A stretch of 64,000 bases of DNA from a bacterium M00.F.Ca.ET.205.01.1.1 (lineage in GTDB: Bacteria; Pseudomonadota; Alphaproteobacteria; Rhizobiales; Rhizobiaceae), in assembly GCA_004791255.1 (NCBI GenBank), contig SRUQ01000001.1:62001-126000 (forward strand), written 5' to 3'. The position numbers and the translations under genes are program-made. Positions 27,232-36,602 of this stretch are shown here, piece after piece. The stretch's first letter is position 1, and every line of letters starts with the position of its first letter. The notes under the pieces were generated by a model that worked only from the letters and a program-made list of their open reading frames with translations, did not search any database and was not told the origin of the DNA.

Positions 27232-27250
27232 ACACAACTGATACTTGTGT
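27232..27250. promoter_or_regulatory. Inverted repeat after the AraC gene
   Basis: ACACAA-N7-TTGTGT starting 26 nt after the AraC stop and about 195 bp before the SBP start. Could be an operator half of the polyol promoter or a weak terminator of the AraC gene. Confidence 0.35.
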
Positions 27251-27279
27251 GACAGGTCGGCTTCACTCGCGGTTCCTTT

Positions 27280-27295
27280 TGCATCGCACAATGCA
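27280..27295. promoter_or_regulatory. Inverted repeat in the polyol operon promoter region
   Basis: TGCAT-CGCACA-ATGCA inside the AT-richer stretch CTTTTGCAT...ATGCATAAAAGT, about 150 bp upstream of the SBP start. Position fits a regulator site or promoter core; no regulator is assigned. Confidence 0.35.
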
Positions 27296-27445
27296 TAAAA
27301 GTACAGGTTTGCTGCACCGGGGCTTCTAGCGCGGCTCCTTGCAACTCCTCATTTTGGTGATGGGTGGAGATTTCCTGGGCGACGGTGAGGGTCGCTTAGC
27401 CCGAGGATTTCCGTTTCCCGCGAGTGTTCCTGGAGGAGAAAAACA

Positions 27446-28717
27446 ATGAAACCATATCGGCTCGCTGCAAGCTTGAGCGCAGCTTTCGTGCTTACCGCTT
27501 CCATTTCCACCATGGCGCTTGGCGCGCCGGTCTGTTCGGCCCCGGTCAAGGTTCTGGCGCAGCCGCGCGATGGCCTGACGCTGCTGGAAGATTCCAAGGA
27601 CGAGTTCACGAAACTCTCCGGCGCCGGCTTCCAGATCGATTATCTCAACGAGAACGACCGCCGTGCGAAATCGCGCGCCGATGCCTCCACCGTCGGCAAC
27701 TACAACGTCTACTATGTCGACGAAGCCAATGTCGCGCTGTTTGCCTCGTCGAAATGGATCGTGCCGCTGGCCGATTATTATCCGGCTGACTACGACTACG
27801 CCGATTTCGATCCGGGCCGGCAGAAGGTCGCTACCTATGACGGCAAGGTCTGGTTCGCGCCGCTGACCGGCGGCGGCGACCTGATGGTCTACCGCAAGGA
27901 TGTGCTCGAGGCCGCCGGCATCCAGCCGCCGAAGACGCTGGACGAGCTGATCGCCGACGTGCCGAAGCTGACCGATGCCAGCAAGGGCATGTACGGCATC
28001 GCGCTGCGCGGCGCCCGCGGCTCGGGCGCCAATGTCTGGCGCTGGATGCCGTTCTTCAAGGCCTATGGCGGCAAGTGGTTCGACGGCGACAAGCCGGTTT
28101 TCAACTCGGACGCGGCGGTCAAGGCGACCGAGACCTACCTCAAGCTGTTCAAGGATTCGGCCCCCGGCACGCAGACCGGCAGCTGGGATGAATCGACGGG
28201 CGCCTTCCTGTCCGGCCAGGTCGCCATCCTCGTCGAATCGACGCCATTGTCGGGCATGGCGGTCGATCCCAAGACCTCGCAGGTGGTCGGCAAGATCGGC
28301 TTCCTGCCGCCGCCCTCGCCGCTGCCCGGCGGCGGCTACGGCCACGGCCTGGCCATCGCGGCGAAGGCCAATGCGGACGATGCCTCGAAGAAATGCGCCG
28401 GCCTGTTCATCGCCTGGGCGACATCGAAGGAAAACGAGAAGCGCCGGCTCGACGCCCATCAGTTCGGCGAGCTCAACCGCACCAGCATCCTGTCCAGCAA
28501 GGAATTCGCCGGCATCTACGGCGCCGACCTCGGCCAGGCGCTGGCCGAGACCGGCAAGGCCACGGCGGTGAACTTCTGGCAGGATCCGCGCTGGCCCGAT
28601 CTCGGCGACCGCTGGGGCATCATCCTGGAAGAGCTGGTCACCGGCACCCGCACCGACATCAAGGGCGGCCTCAACGAGCTCGATGCCTACGCCAACGAAC
28701 TGGTGAAGAAGAAGTAG
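27446..28717 (+). CDS. Sugar/polyol ABC importer substrate-binding protein
   Basis: 423-residue SBP_bac_1 periplasmic protein with signal peptide (LSAAFVLTASISTMALG). Segments typical of CUT1 binding proteins are present: DGKVWFAPLTGGGDLMVYRKDVLEAAG near residue 130 and WDESTGAFLSGQVAILVEST near 250. A strong RBS (GGAGGAGAAAAAC) precedes ATG. It is the first gene of a five-gene operon with two permeases, a polyol dehydrogenase and an ATPase. The dehydrogenase suggests a polyol ligand. Confidence 0.9.
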   Translation: MKPYRLAASLSAAFVLTASISTMALGAPVCSAPVKVLAQPRDGLTLLEDSKDEFTKLSGAGFQIDYLNENDRRAKSRADASTVGNYNVYYVDEANVALFASSKWIVPLADYYPADYDYADFDPGRQKVATYDGKVWFAPLTGGGDLMVYRKDVLEAAGIQPPKTLDELIADVPKLTDASKGMYGIALRGARGSGANVWRWMPFFKAYGGKWFDGDKPVFNSDAAVKATETYLKLFKDSAPGTQTGSWDESTGAFLSGQVAILVESTPLSGMAVDPKTSQVVGKIGFLPPPSPLPGGGYGHGLAIAAKANADDASKKCAGLFIAWATSKENEKRRLDAHQFGELNRTSILSSKEFAGIYGADLGQALAETGKATAVNFWQDPRWPDLGDRWGIILEELVTGTRTDIKGGLNELDAYANELVKKK

Positions 28718-28725
28718 TCCTCCCG

Positions 28726-28781
28726 CCCGTGGCGCGCGGTTCGCGGCATTCCTGGGAATGCCGCGACCTGTGCGCCACGGG
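28726..28781 (+). terminator. Two-tier hairpin between SBP and permease genes
   Basis: Outer 10-bp stem CCCGTGGCGC/GCGCCACGGG (28726-28735, 28772-28781) and inner 10-bp stem CGCGGCATTC/GAATGCCGCG (28742-28751, 28756-28765) with a 4-nt loop. It begins 8 nt after the SBP stop. No U-tract. Expected to stabilise the SBP mRNA or reduce read-through into the permease genes. Confidence 0.65.
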
Positions 28782-28817
28782 GCCAATCGCTAAAAGACGC
28801 TAGCCAGGATAGAAGCA

Positions 28818-29684
28818 ATGGCCCGACGCTCGTCGCTGCCCGTCACCTTCGTCGTTCCGACCATCGCCATCCTTCTGGTGCTGTCGATGGTGCCGACGCT
28901 CTATGCCATCGTCATCGCCCTGCAGAACCGGGAGCTGAGCTCGACGGACTATTCCTGGGTCTGGCTGTCGAACTTCCAGGACCTGCTGTTTGACCGCCGG
29001 TTCCTGAACGCCGTCTGGGTGTCGGTGAAATGGGAGGTCGTCACCGTCGTGGCGACCATGGTGGTGGCCATCGGGCTTGGCGTGCTGATGTTCGAAGTGG
29101 CGTCGCCGCGCCTGCGCAATCTCTACTGCCTGCTGTTCATCATTCCGGTGCTTCTGCCGCGCGTCTCGGCGGCTTTCGTGTGGAAATTCGCCTATCACCC
29201 GCTCTACGGCATCGCCACCTATCCCTATCGGCTCATCACCGGCGGGCTGATCTTCGACCCGCTGTCCAAACCGTCGACGGCCCTGTTCGCCGTTGCCTCG
29301 GTGGATGTCTGGCAATGGGGCCTGTTCTTCGCCGTCATCGTGCTGAAGCTCTTGGAGACCTTGCCGCCGCAACCGATCGAGGCGGCGCGGCTCGACCACG
29401 CAAAGCGCTGGCAGATCCATGCCTACGTGACGCTGCCGATGCTGAAGGCGCCGCTGATCAGCCTGATGTTCGTCAAGATGATCGAGTCGCTGCGCTCCTT
29501 CGACCTGATCTATGTGATGACGCGCGGCGGGCCGGGCGTGGCGACCGAGACCCTCGACATGTACGCCTTCTCGCAAGGCTTCATCGAATCCGGCAAGGTG
29601 TCCTATGCCTCGGCGATGGCGGTGCTGATGATGATCGCCACCGTGATAAGCTTCACCATGCTGTGGAAGCGGGTGCAGGCATGA
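28818..29684 (+). CDS. Sugar/polyol ABC importer permease (MalF/UgpA type)
   Basis: 288-residue permease with six membrane segments. It has the EAA loop IEAARLDHAKRWQIHAYVTLPML near residue 193 and the family ending RSFDLIYVMTRGGPGVATETLDMYAF. It forms the channel with the next gene product, whose ATG overlaps its stop by 4 bp. Confidence 0.92.
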   Translation: MARRSSLPVTFVVPTIAILLVLSMVPTLYAIVIALQNRELSSTDYSWVWLSNFQDLLFDRRFLNAVWVSVKWEVVTVVATMVVAIGLGVLMFEVASPRLRNLYCLLFIIPVLLPRVSAAFVWKFAYHPLYGIATYPYRLITGGLIFDPLSKPSTALFAVASVDVWQWGLFFAVIVLKLLETLPPQPIEAARLDHAKRWQIHAYVTLPMLKAPLISLMFVKMIESLRSFDLIYVMTRGGPGVATETLDMYAFSQGFIESGKVSYASAMAVLMMIATVISFTMLWKRVQA

Positions 29685-30508
29685 AGTCATATCGGACAAG
29701 ACCGGGCAGACTCATCGGCAAAGCCATACTGGCGCTGGCTGGATTCCTGGCGGTGTTCCCGCTTGTGTGGACGGCGCTCAATGCGCTGAAGAACAATGTC
29801 GACATCATCACGCGGGTGCCGCGCGTGGTGTTCACGCCGACGCTTGCCAACATCAGCTATATCCTCGGCCGCGACAGCGTCATCACCGGGCTCTACAACT
29901 CGGTCGTCGCCTGCGGCGCCGCGGTGCTGATCGGCGTGCTGCTCGGCCTGCCCGCCGCCTATGCGGTGGCGCGCTATCCCAACCGCTGGGCCGGCGATAT
30001 CCAGTTCTTCGTGCTGTCGCTGCGCTTCCTGCCGCCTGTGGCGGTGGCCATCCCGCTGATGGTGATCTGGTTGCAGATAGGGCTCTACGACACGTTGCCG
30101 GCGCTGATCGTCACCTACTCGCTGCTGACCATATCGGTGATCATGTGGCTTGCCATTCCCGCCTTCCAGGCGGTGCCGAAGGAGATCGAGGAAGCAGCCT
30201 TCGTCGATGGCTACGGCGCCTATTCGGTGTTCTGGCGGATCGCGCTGCCAGTGGCGGCACGCTCGCTGATCGGCGCCGTCGCCTTCAGTTTCGTGCTGGT
30301 CTGGAACGAGTTCCTGATCGCGCTGATGCTGTCGAGCTCCAATGCCAAGACCTTGCCGATCGTCGCCTCGGAGCTTTCCCAGCAAGGCATGAACGTGCCG
30401 TGGGGGATCCTCAACGCCTCGGTCGTGTTGCTGTCGCTGCCGCCGCTGCTGTTCCTAGGCGTCTTGAGCGGCTTCCTGAATTCCGTGTTCCGGCAGAAAA
30501 AGACTTGA
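29681..30508 (+). CDS. Sugar/polyol ABC importer permease (MalG/UgpE type)
   Basis: 275-residue second permease with N-terminal FPLVWTALNALKNNVDIITRVP, the RFLPPVAVAIPLMVIWLQIGLYDT segment near residue 117 and the EAA loop EEAAFVDGYGAYSVFWRIALPVA near 170. The ATG lies in the previous stop (ATGA). A longer open frame upstream in the same phase lies within the first permease and is rejected. Confidence 0.92.
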   Translation: MKSYRTRPGRLIGKAILALAGFLAVFPLVWTALNALKNNVDIITRVPRVVFTPTLANISYILGRDSVITGLYNSVVACGAAVLIGVLLGLPAAYAVARYPNRWAGDIQFFVLSLRFLPPVAVAIPLMVIWLQIGLYDTLPALIVTYSLLTISVIMWLAIPAFQAVPKEIEEAAFVDGYGAYSVFWRIALPVAARSLIGAVAFSFVLVWNEFLIALMLSSSNAKTLPIVASELSQQGMNVPWGILNASVVLLSLPPLLFLGVLSGFLNSVFRQKKT

Positions 30509-30523
30509 AGCGAGGATTGCCCG

Positions 30524-31570
30524 ATGCAGGCACTGGTACTTGAGAAAAAGGGCGAACTGTCGCTGCGCGAGATCGCATTGCCGCTCGATGTCGGGCCGGA
30601 CGATATCAGGATCGCCATCCACACGGTCGGCGTCTGCGGCAGCGACGTGCACTATTACACGCATGGAGCCATCGGAAGCTACATCGTGCGGGCGCCGATG
30701 GTGCTCGGCCATGAGGCGGCGGGCACCATCGTCGAGGTCGGCGCCAACGTGACGAGCCTGAAGGTCGGCGACCGCGTCTGCATGGAGCCCGGCGTGCCGA
30801 ACCTGTCGTCGCGTGCGACCAAGCTCGGCATCTACAATGTCGATCCCGACGTGCGCTTCTGGGCGACGCCGCCGGTGCATGGCGTGCTGGCGCCCTTCGC
30901 CGTCCACCCCGCGGCCTTCACCTACAGACTGCCGGACAATGTCTCCTTCGCCGAGGGCGCGATGGTCGAGCCGTTTGCCATCGGCATGCAGGCGGCAACC
31001 CGGGCGCGGATCGTTCCTGGCGATGTCGCCGTCGTCGTCGGCTGCGGCCCGATCGGCATCATGATCGCGCTTGCGGCACTGGCCGGCGGCTGCTCGAAAG
31101 TGCTGATTTCCGATTTCTCGGCGCCGAAGCTTGCGATTGCCGCGCAATATGCGGGCATCGTGCCGGTCAATATAGGCGAGCAGTCGCTGGTCGATGCGGT
31201 CGCCGCCGCGACCGACAATTGGGGGGCCGACATCGTCTTCGAGGCGAGCGGCAGCCCGAAGGCGTTCGCCGACCTGTTCGATGTCGTACGCCCCGGTGGT
31301 GCCGTGGTGCTGGTCGGGCTGCCGGTGGAACCTGTGAGCCTCAATGTTCCCGCGGCGATCTCGAAGGAAGTGCGCATCGAGACGGTGTTCCGTTATGCCA
31401 ACATCTTCGACCGCGCCCTGCAGTTGATCGGCTCCGGCAAGGTCGACCTCAAGCCGCTTATCACCGGCACCTATGATTTTGCCGACAGCATCAAGGCCTT
31501 CGAGCGCGCCGCCGAGGCCAACCCGCAGGACGTCAAGCTGCAAATCCTGCTCACCGGCGAGAAGGGCTGA
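30524..31570 (+). CDS. Polyol dehydrogenase, zinc-dependent MDR family (sorbitol/xylitol type)
   Basis: 348-residue medium-chain dehydrogenase that oxidises a polyol to a ketose with NAD+. The catalytic-zinc region [17 protein letters not shown] (Cys near 38), GHEAAG (His/Glu near 64-65), the EP of MVEPFAIG and the Rossmann motif [10 protein letters not shown] near 172 are present. The four-cysteine structural-zinc lobe is missing: [18 protein letters not shown] has none of the usual cysteines. Mammalian sorbitol dehydrogenase shows the same loss. Substrate could be sorbitol, xylitol, ribitol or arabitol. RBS GCGAGGA precedes ATG. Confidence 0.88.
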   Translation: MQALVLEKKGELSLREIALPLDVGPDDIRIAIHTVGVCGSDVHYYTHGAIGSYIVRAPMVLGHEAAGTIVEVGANVTSLKVGDRVCMEPGVPNLSSRATKLGIYNVDPDVRFWATPPVHGVLAPFAVHPAAFTYRLPDNVSFAEGAMVEPFAIGMQAATRARIVPGDVAVVVGCGPIGIMIALAALAGGCSKVLISDFSAPKLAIAAQYAGIVPVNIGEQSLVDAVAAATDNWGADIVFEASGSPKAFADLFDVVRPGGAVVLVGLPVEPVSLNVPAAISKEVRIETVFRYANIFDRALQLIGSGKVDLKPLITGTYDFADSIKAFERAAEANPQDVKLQILLTGEKG

Positions 31571-31572
31571 CC

Positions 31573-32661
31573 ATGTCCGCGATCGTTTGCTCCCATGTCG
31601 ACAAGGCCTATGGCGCCACTTCCGTCATCCACGATCTCAACCTTGCGATCGAGGAGCACGAATTCGTCGTGTTCCTCGGCCCGTCCGGCTGCGGCAAGTC
31701 GACCTTGCTGCGCATGCTGGCCGGGCTGGAGGACATCAGCGGCGGCGAGGTGTCGATCGGCGGCAAGGTGGTCAACGATCTCGAGCCCGGCGACCGCGGC
31801 ATCGCCATGGTGTTCCAGAACTATGCGCTCTATCCGCACATGACGATCTTCGACAACATCGCCTTCGGACTGCGGCGCCAGAAAGTGCCGGCGCCGGAGA
31901 TCGACAAGCGGGTGCGAGCGGTGGCGGCGACGCTCGGGCTGGAGCCCTATCTCGGCCGCAAGCCGACCGAGCTTTCCGGCGGCCAGCAGCAGCGCGTCGC
32001 AATCGCGCGCGCCATGATCAAGACGCCGAAAGTGTTCCTGTTCGACGAGCCGCTGTCGAACCTCGACGCCAAACTGCGCAATCATATGCGCGTCGAGATC
32101 GCCCGGCTGCACCAGTCGCTCAAGACGACGACCGTCTACGTCACCCATGACCAGCTGGAAGCGATGACGCTCGCCGATCGCATCGTGCTGCTGAAGGACG
32201 GCAAGATCGAGCAGATCGGCTCGCCGGCGGAAATATACGAGCGCCCGGCCAATATGTTCGTCGCCGGTTTCATCGGCACGCCGAACATGAACTTCATCGA
32301 CGTGGCCGTCGGGCGCAAGGATGCCTGCTGGACCCTGACCGGCGCCGGCACGGTGTTTTCCATCGACGGCTCCCGCTTCGACCTGCAAGGGGTGTCGCGC
32401 GCGGTGCTCGGCATCCGCCCGCCGGACCTGAAGACCGCCGGAGCCGGCGAAGCCGGCAATCTCCTGCAGGGCGCTGCCGACCTCATCGAATTCCATGGCA
32501 ATGACGCGCTGGTGACGTTCGGTACGGGCAGCAAGGAAATCAGCGCCCTGGTTCCGACTCGGGAATGTCCGGCGCGCGGCAGCGGCATCCGCTATACGTT
32601 CGAGGAAAGCCGCGTCCATCTCTTCGACGCGGCGTCCGGTGTGTCGCTGCTGCGGCAATGA
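31573..32661 (+). CDS. Sugar/polyol ABC importer ATPase (MalK/UgpC type)
   Basis: 362 residues: Walker [11 protein letters not shown] near residue 37, signature [15 protein letters not shown] near 134, Walker [13 protein letters not shown] and a C-terminal regulatory TOBE domain ([14 protein letters not shown]). It starts 2 bp after the dehydrogenase stop. Only 13 bp separate its stop from that of the convergent pentulose kinase, and I see no terminator there. Confidence 0.92.
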   Translation: MSAIVCSHVDKAYGATSVIHDLNLAIEEHEFVVFLGPSGCGKSTLLRMLAGLEDISGGEVSIGGKVVNDLEPGDRGIAMVFQNYALYPHMTIFDNIAFGLRRQKVPAPEIDKRVRAVAATLGLEPYLGRKPTELSGGQQQRVAIARAMIKTPKVFLFDEPLSNLDAKLRNHMRVEIARLHQSLKTTTVYVTHDQLEAMTLADRIVLLKDGKIEQIGSPAEIYERPANMFVAGFIGTPNMNFIDVAVGRKDACWTLTGAGTVFSIDGSRFDLQGVSRAVLGIRPPDLKTAGAGEAGNLLQGAADLIEFHGNDALVTFGTGSKEISALVPTRECPARGSGIRYTFEESRVHLFDAASGVSLLRQ

Positions 32662-32674
32662 GGGCCGGACAGCT

Positions 32675-34261
32675 TTACTTGATTGCGTCGAGCGCCTGTC
32701 GCTGCCGGTGCATTTCCAGGAAAATCCGATAGTCGCGGTCGAAGCGGGCACCGGATGCGCGGTTCGGGGCGCGTGTCTTGCCGCCTTGCTGCATGGCAAG
32801 GCAGGCCGCGTTGAGATCGGGGAAAAGTCCGGCCGCGGTGGCGGCGACCATGCCGGTGCCAAGCAGCACCGCCTCGTCGGCCAGCGGCTCGATCACCGTG
32901 CAGCCGGTGGCGTCAGCGTAGAGTTCCATCAAAAGCGGGTTCTTGGTGTGGCCGCCGGTGACATGCAGTGTGTCGATGAGGTAGCCGTTCTCGTTCAGCG
33001 CCTCCAGCACATGGCGCACACCGAGCGCGATGCCGACGGCGGTGCGCCAGTAGAGCTTGCACAGGCTGTCGAAGGAAGAATCCAGCGTCAGTCCGCTGAC
33101 GACGCCGACCGCGTGCGGATCGGCGAGCGGCGAGCGGTTGCCGTGGAAATCCGGCAGCACATGCAGCCGGCCGGCAAGGTTCTCGCCTTCGCTGGCGCGC
33201 AATTCGGCGACGCGGGTCGCGATCCTGGCATGCATGGCGGCGTTCGGCTCGCCGCCGGCGCCGTGCCAGCGGATGATGTGGTCAAGCAGGGCGCCGGTGG
33301 CCGACTGGCCGCCCTCGGACAGCCACAGCTTCGGCAGCGCCGCGCCGTAGTAAGGGCCCCAGACCCCGGCGAAAGGCTGCGGGTCGGGCGACATCGCCAT
33401 GACGCAGCTCGATGTGCCCGCGATCAGCGCCAGATGGCGGCTGATATCCTGGTCGTCGCCGGCAAAGCCGCCAAGCACGCCTAGCGCGCCTGCATAGGCG
33501 TCGATGACGCCGGCACCGACGCGGCATTTTTCGGTAAGGCCGAGCTCGGCCGCCGCCTCTGGCGACAACTGGCCGATATCGGCGCCGACCGGGCTGGCTT
33601 TTTCAGGCAGATTGCTGTGCTCGAACAGGTCAGCCAGGCCGACGAGTTCAAAAAAGTCGCGCCGCCAGCTCGCCTGCTCATGCGCGAGATAGGTCCATTT
33701 GGCGGTCAGCGTGCATTGCGACCGCGCCAGCGAGCCTGATGCCTTCCAGGTGAGGAAATCGGCGAGGTCGAATAGATAGCCGGCTTCATTCCATGTCTGC
33801 GAGAGATGACGCTTCAGCCACATCAGCTTCGGTGTCGCCATCTCCGGCGACATCACCCCGCCGATGTAGTCGAGAACGCCGTGGCCGCTTGCCGTGCATT
33901 CGTCGGCTTCGGCGATGGCGCGATGGTCGAGCCAGACGATGGTGTCCCAGCGCCTGTCGCCGGTGGTCGAAACGCTAAGCTGGCCGCCCTGCCGGTCACG
34001 CACAACCAGAGAACAGGTGGCGTCGAAGGAGATGCCGACGATATCCTCGGCGGCGACACCGGCCTTCTGCCGCGCCGCGCGCACGGAACCGCACACCGCC
34101 GACCAGATATCCTCCGAATCATGCTCGGCATGATCGGCCTTTGGCTGGTGCATGGCGATGGGATGCTCGGCGCGGCCGAGCAATATGCCATTGGTATCGA
34201 GAATGCCCGCGCGGGCGCTCCCGGTGCCGACATCGACCGCGCAAACGAACTGTTTCGTCAA
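32675..34261 (-). CDS. FGGY-family pentulose kinase (D-ribulokinase-like)
   Basis: 528-residue sugar kinase: N-terminal phosphate loop VDVGTGSARAGI, MHQPKADHAEHDSEDIWSAV, the catalytic-domain WLDHRAIAEAD near 110 and the C-terminal VTGGHTKNPLLMELYADATG. These match the FGGY subgroup that phosphorylates D-ribulose and related ketopentoses, rather than classical XylB. It lies where xylB sits in known smo operons. Its start is TTG; the preceding HAD gene's TGA overlaps it (TTGA). Substrate depends on which polyols the operon handles. Confidence 0.86.
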   Translation of the reverse strand: MTKQFVCAVDVGTGSARAGILDTNGILLGRAEHPIAMHQPKADHAEHDSEDIWSAVCGSVRAARQKAGVAAEDIVGISFDATCSLVVRDRQGGQLSVSTTGDRRWDTIVWLDHRAIAEADECTASGHGVLDYIGGVMSPEMATPKLMWLKRHLSQTWNEAGYLFDLADFLTWKASGSLARSQCTLTAKWTYLAHEQASWRRDFFELVGLADLFEHSNLPEKASPVGADIGQLSPEAAAELGLTEKCRVGAGVIDAYAGALGVLGGFAGDDQDISRHLALIAGTSSCVMAMSPDPQPFAGVWGPYYGAALPKLWLSEGGQSATGALLDHIIRWHGAGGEPNAAMHARIATRVAELRASEGENLAGRLHVLPDFHGNRSPLADPHAVGVVSGLTLDSSFDSLCKLYWRTAVGIALGVRHVLEALNENGYLIDTLHVTGGHTKNPLLMELYADATGCTVIEPLADEAVLLGTGMVAATAAGLFPDLNAACLAMQQGGKTRAPNRASGARFDRDYRIFLEMHRQRQALDAIK

Positions 34262-34938
34262 GATGCTCTTCTCGCTCCCAGGCCTGCAATCAGCTCGGGC
34301 AATTGCAGCATGTCAGCGAATATAGAGTCCGGTTCACTCGACGCAAGCCGCGCTTTGAGCGCCGGGTTACCGGCATGCGAACCGCCGGTGAAGGCCAACA
34401 CGCGCATGCCCGCCGCCTTGGCCGCGGCAATGCCGGCCGGGCTGTCCTCGATAACCAGGCAGTTGCCTGGATGCGCCCGCATGGCGGCGGCGGCGTAAAG
34501 GAAAAGATCAGGCGCCGGCTTGCCGTGCTTCACCATGCCGGCGCTGAACAGATGCGGCTCCATCAGCTTGAGGAGGCCGGTGACGTCGAGCGAATAGCGG
34601 ATGCGATCGAGCGTGCCGGAGGACGCCACGCAGTAGGGCAGGCCAAGCCTTGGCAGCATCTCCTTGACGCCTGGGATCGGCTTCAGTTCCTCGCGGAATC
34701 TGCGCATCAATTCGACACGCATGGCGGTCAGATGGCTGTCGGTGACGCCGAGCCCGAAGTCGCGAAGCAGGATCTCGCGCACGCTCTTCATGCTCTTGCC
34801 GAGGAAGTGCTCGTAGGCGACCTCCTCGCTGACCGTGCCGCCGGCGAGCGCGATCATGCCAAGCAGTGCCGAGACGGAGAGCGCCTCGCTGTCGACCAGC
34901 ACGCCATCGCAGTCGAAGATGACCAGTTCAGGCGTCAT
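34258..34938 (-). CDS. HAD-superfamily phosphatase (beta-phosphoglucomutase-like)
   Basis: 226 residues with HAD motifs I DCDGVLVDSE (nucleophile D9, acid D11), II CVASSGTLDRI, III KHGKPAPDLF and IV VIEDSPAGIAAAKAAGM. A C1 cap lies between I and II. It is likely a sugar-phosphate phosphatase or mutase of the polyol pathway, possibly removing a non-metabolisable phosphorylated sugar. It starts 13 bp after mtlK and is coupled to the kinase gene by a 4-bp overlap. Confidence 0.85.
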   Translation of the reverse strand: MTPELVIFDCDGVLVDSEALSVSALLGMIALAGGTVSEEVAYEHFLGKSMKSVREILLRDFGLGVTDSHLTAMRVELMRRFREELKPIPGVKEMLPRLGLPYCVASSGTLDRIRYSLDVTGLLKLMEPHLFSAGMVKHGKPAPDLFLYAAAAMRAHPGNCLVIEDSPAGIAAAKAAGMRVLAFTGGSHAGNPALKARLASSEPDSIFADMLQLPELIAGLGARRAS

Positions 34939-34951
34939 GCTGGTATGAGGC

Positions 34952-36430
34952 TCAGAGCTTGCCGGCGATATAGCGCGTCAACGTGGCGCGCGCGCCGTTG
35001 GCCCACAAGACGTTGAGCGCGTGCGCGAAAGCCTCGACGAACGGCGGGGCGCGGCCGACATCGCCATAGATGTCCTCCATGGCGAGCCAGGCGGCCGGAG
35101 CGTCCTTTGCCGCTCTGGCCGTCGCCTGCAGCCGGTCCCAGCTCGGATCGTTGGGCTCGATGACGGCGCCGCTGTCTGTCGTGCCGAAGCAGTAGCGGCA
35201 CCACAGTGCCGATTCCAGCGCCAGCCCCGCCACGCCTTTTCCCGCCTTCAGCCGGTCGGCGATGGTCGGGATGATGAATTTCGGCTGCCGGTTGGAGCCG
35301 TCGAGGCAAAGTCGCCGGATGGTGTCGCCGATCTTGGGGTTGGAAAAGCGCTTCTCGATGAGCTGGTAGTAATCCTCCAGCACCGTGTCCGGTACCGGCG
35401 GCACGGTCGGGATGATCTCATCGTGCTCGAGCTTGTCGAGAAAGCCGCGCACCAGCGGCTCCTGCATCGCCTCATGGACGAAATGGATGTCCATCAGCCC
35501 GGCCGGATAGGCGATGGTAGCGTGACCGCCATTGAGGATGCGGATCTTCATCAGCTCATAGGGCGCGACATCCCGGACGAACTGGACGCCGACCTTTTCC
35601 AGCGGCGGCCGGCCGGCGGTGAAATGATCCTCCAGCACCCATTGCTTGAAAGGTTCGCAGAACACCGGCCAGCTGTCTTCCAGGCCGAAATCGTCCGCCA
35701 GAATCTTGCGCTCGCGGTCCGACGTTGCCGGCGTGATGCGGTCGACCATGGCATTGGGGAAGGCGACCTTGTCGCTGACCCAAATTGCCAGGTCCTCGTC
35801 GATCAGCCGCGCCAGCCCGACGACGCCGTCCGAGGTGACGTGGCCGTTGTGGGGAATGTTGTCGCAGGACATGACCGTGAACGGCACGATGCCGTCGGCG
35901 CGACGGCGCACCAGGCCTGCGAGGATGATGCCGAAGACGGTTTTCGGCACGGCGCCTGGCTGCGCGTCGGCAACGATATCGGGATGGGCCGGGTTGAACT
36001 TGCCCGAGGCCGGGTCGATGAAATAGCCGCCTTCGGTGATGGTCAGCGAGACGATCTTGATCGCCGGGTCGGCCAGCCGTTCGATGATACCGGCCGCATC
36101 GCCCGGCATCAGGAAATCGATCATGGCGCCGGTGACGCGGGCGCTCATATGGCCCTCATCCTGCTCGACCACCGTGGTCAGCCAATCCTGTTCCTGCAGC
36201 TTGCCGCGGCCGACCTTCTCGCCCTCGAAGACGCCGGCGCCGACCAGCGCCCAATCATGGCCGATGCCTTGACCGAACAGATCGTCGAGATAGACGGCTT
36301 GGTGCGAGCGATGGAAATTGCCGACACCGAAATGCACGATGCCGGCCTTGAGCCCGGCACGGTCATAGTTCGGTCCGGCGACCTTGGCGGGAAGCCTGGC
36401 GAGGTTGGAAGAAGAGAGTTTTACGGTCAT
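34952..36430 (-). CDS. mtlK: Mannitol/D-arabitol 2-dehydrogenase (long-chain polyol dehydrogenase)
   Basis: 492-residue zinc-independent NAD-linked polyol dehydrogenase: N-terminal Rossmann GIVHFGVGNFHRSHQAVYLDD near residue 26, TVMSCDNIPHNGHVT near 193, and the catalytic-lysine region ELMKIRILNGGHATIAYPAG near 300. It converts mannitol to fructose and often D-arabitol to D-xylulose. ATG of MTVKLSSSNLA is used; a 54-codon upstream extension only reads through the intergenic repeat. It belongs to the smo operon between smoS and the HAD gene. Confidence 0.92.
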   Translation of the reverse strand: MTVKLSSSNLARLPAKVAGPNYDRAGLKAGIVHFGVGNFHRSHQAVYLDDLFGQGIGHDWALVGAGVFEGEKVGRGKLQEQDWLTTVVEQDEGHMSARVTGAMIDFLMPGDAAGIIERLADPAIKIVSLTITEGGYFIDPASGKFNPAHPDIVADAQPGAVPKTVFGIILAGLVRRRADGIVPFTVMSCDNIPHNGHVTSDGVVGLARLIDEDLAIWVSDKVAFPNAMVDRITPATSDRERKILADDFGLEDSWPVFCEPFKQWVLEDHFTAGRPPLEKVGVQFVRDVAPYELMKIRILNGGHATIAYPAGLMDIHFVHEAMQEPLVRGFLDKLEHDEIIPTVPPVPDTVLEDYYQLIEKRFSNPKIGDTIRRLCLDGSNRQPKFIIPTIADRLKAGKGVAGLALESALWCRYCFGTTDSGAVIEPNDPSWDRLQATARAAKDAPAAWLAMEDIYGDVGRAPPFVEAFAHALNVLWANGARATLTRYIAGKL

Positions 36431-36497
36431 CTGCTTTACCCTTTTGGCCGTGCTGCGGCCTTCATCTTGTCCCGCAATCCGCGCCACGCGAGAGGTC

Positions 36498-36542
36498 GGG
36501 TGAGGGGCGCACGGTGACCCGCGTCCGTTCTGCCCCTCACCC
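36498..36542. repeat. Palindromic GC-rich intergenic element between smoS and mtlK
   Basis: GGGTGAGGGGC (36498-36508) and GCCCCTCACCC (36532-36542), 11-bp arms around 23 nt. Same layout as the element at 9253-9291. It lies in the 172-bp gap within the operon (36431-36602). Confidence 0.6.
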
Positions 36543-36602
36543 CGCTGCTGGCGCCCATTCCCGGAGGAAGGAACAAGGCGCCATCCCCTCAACTCATCCC
36601 CG

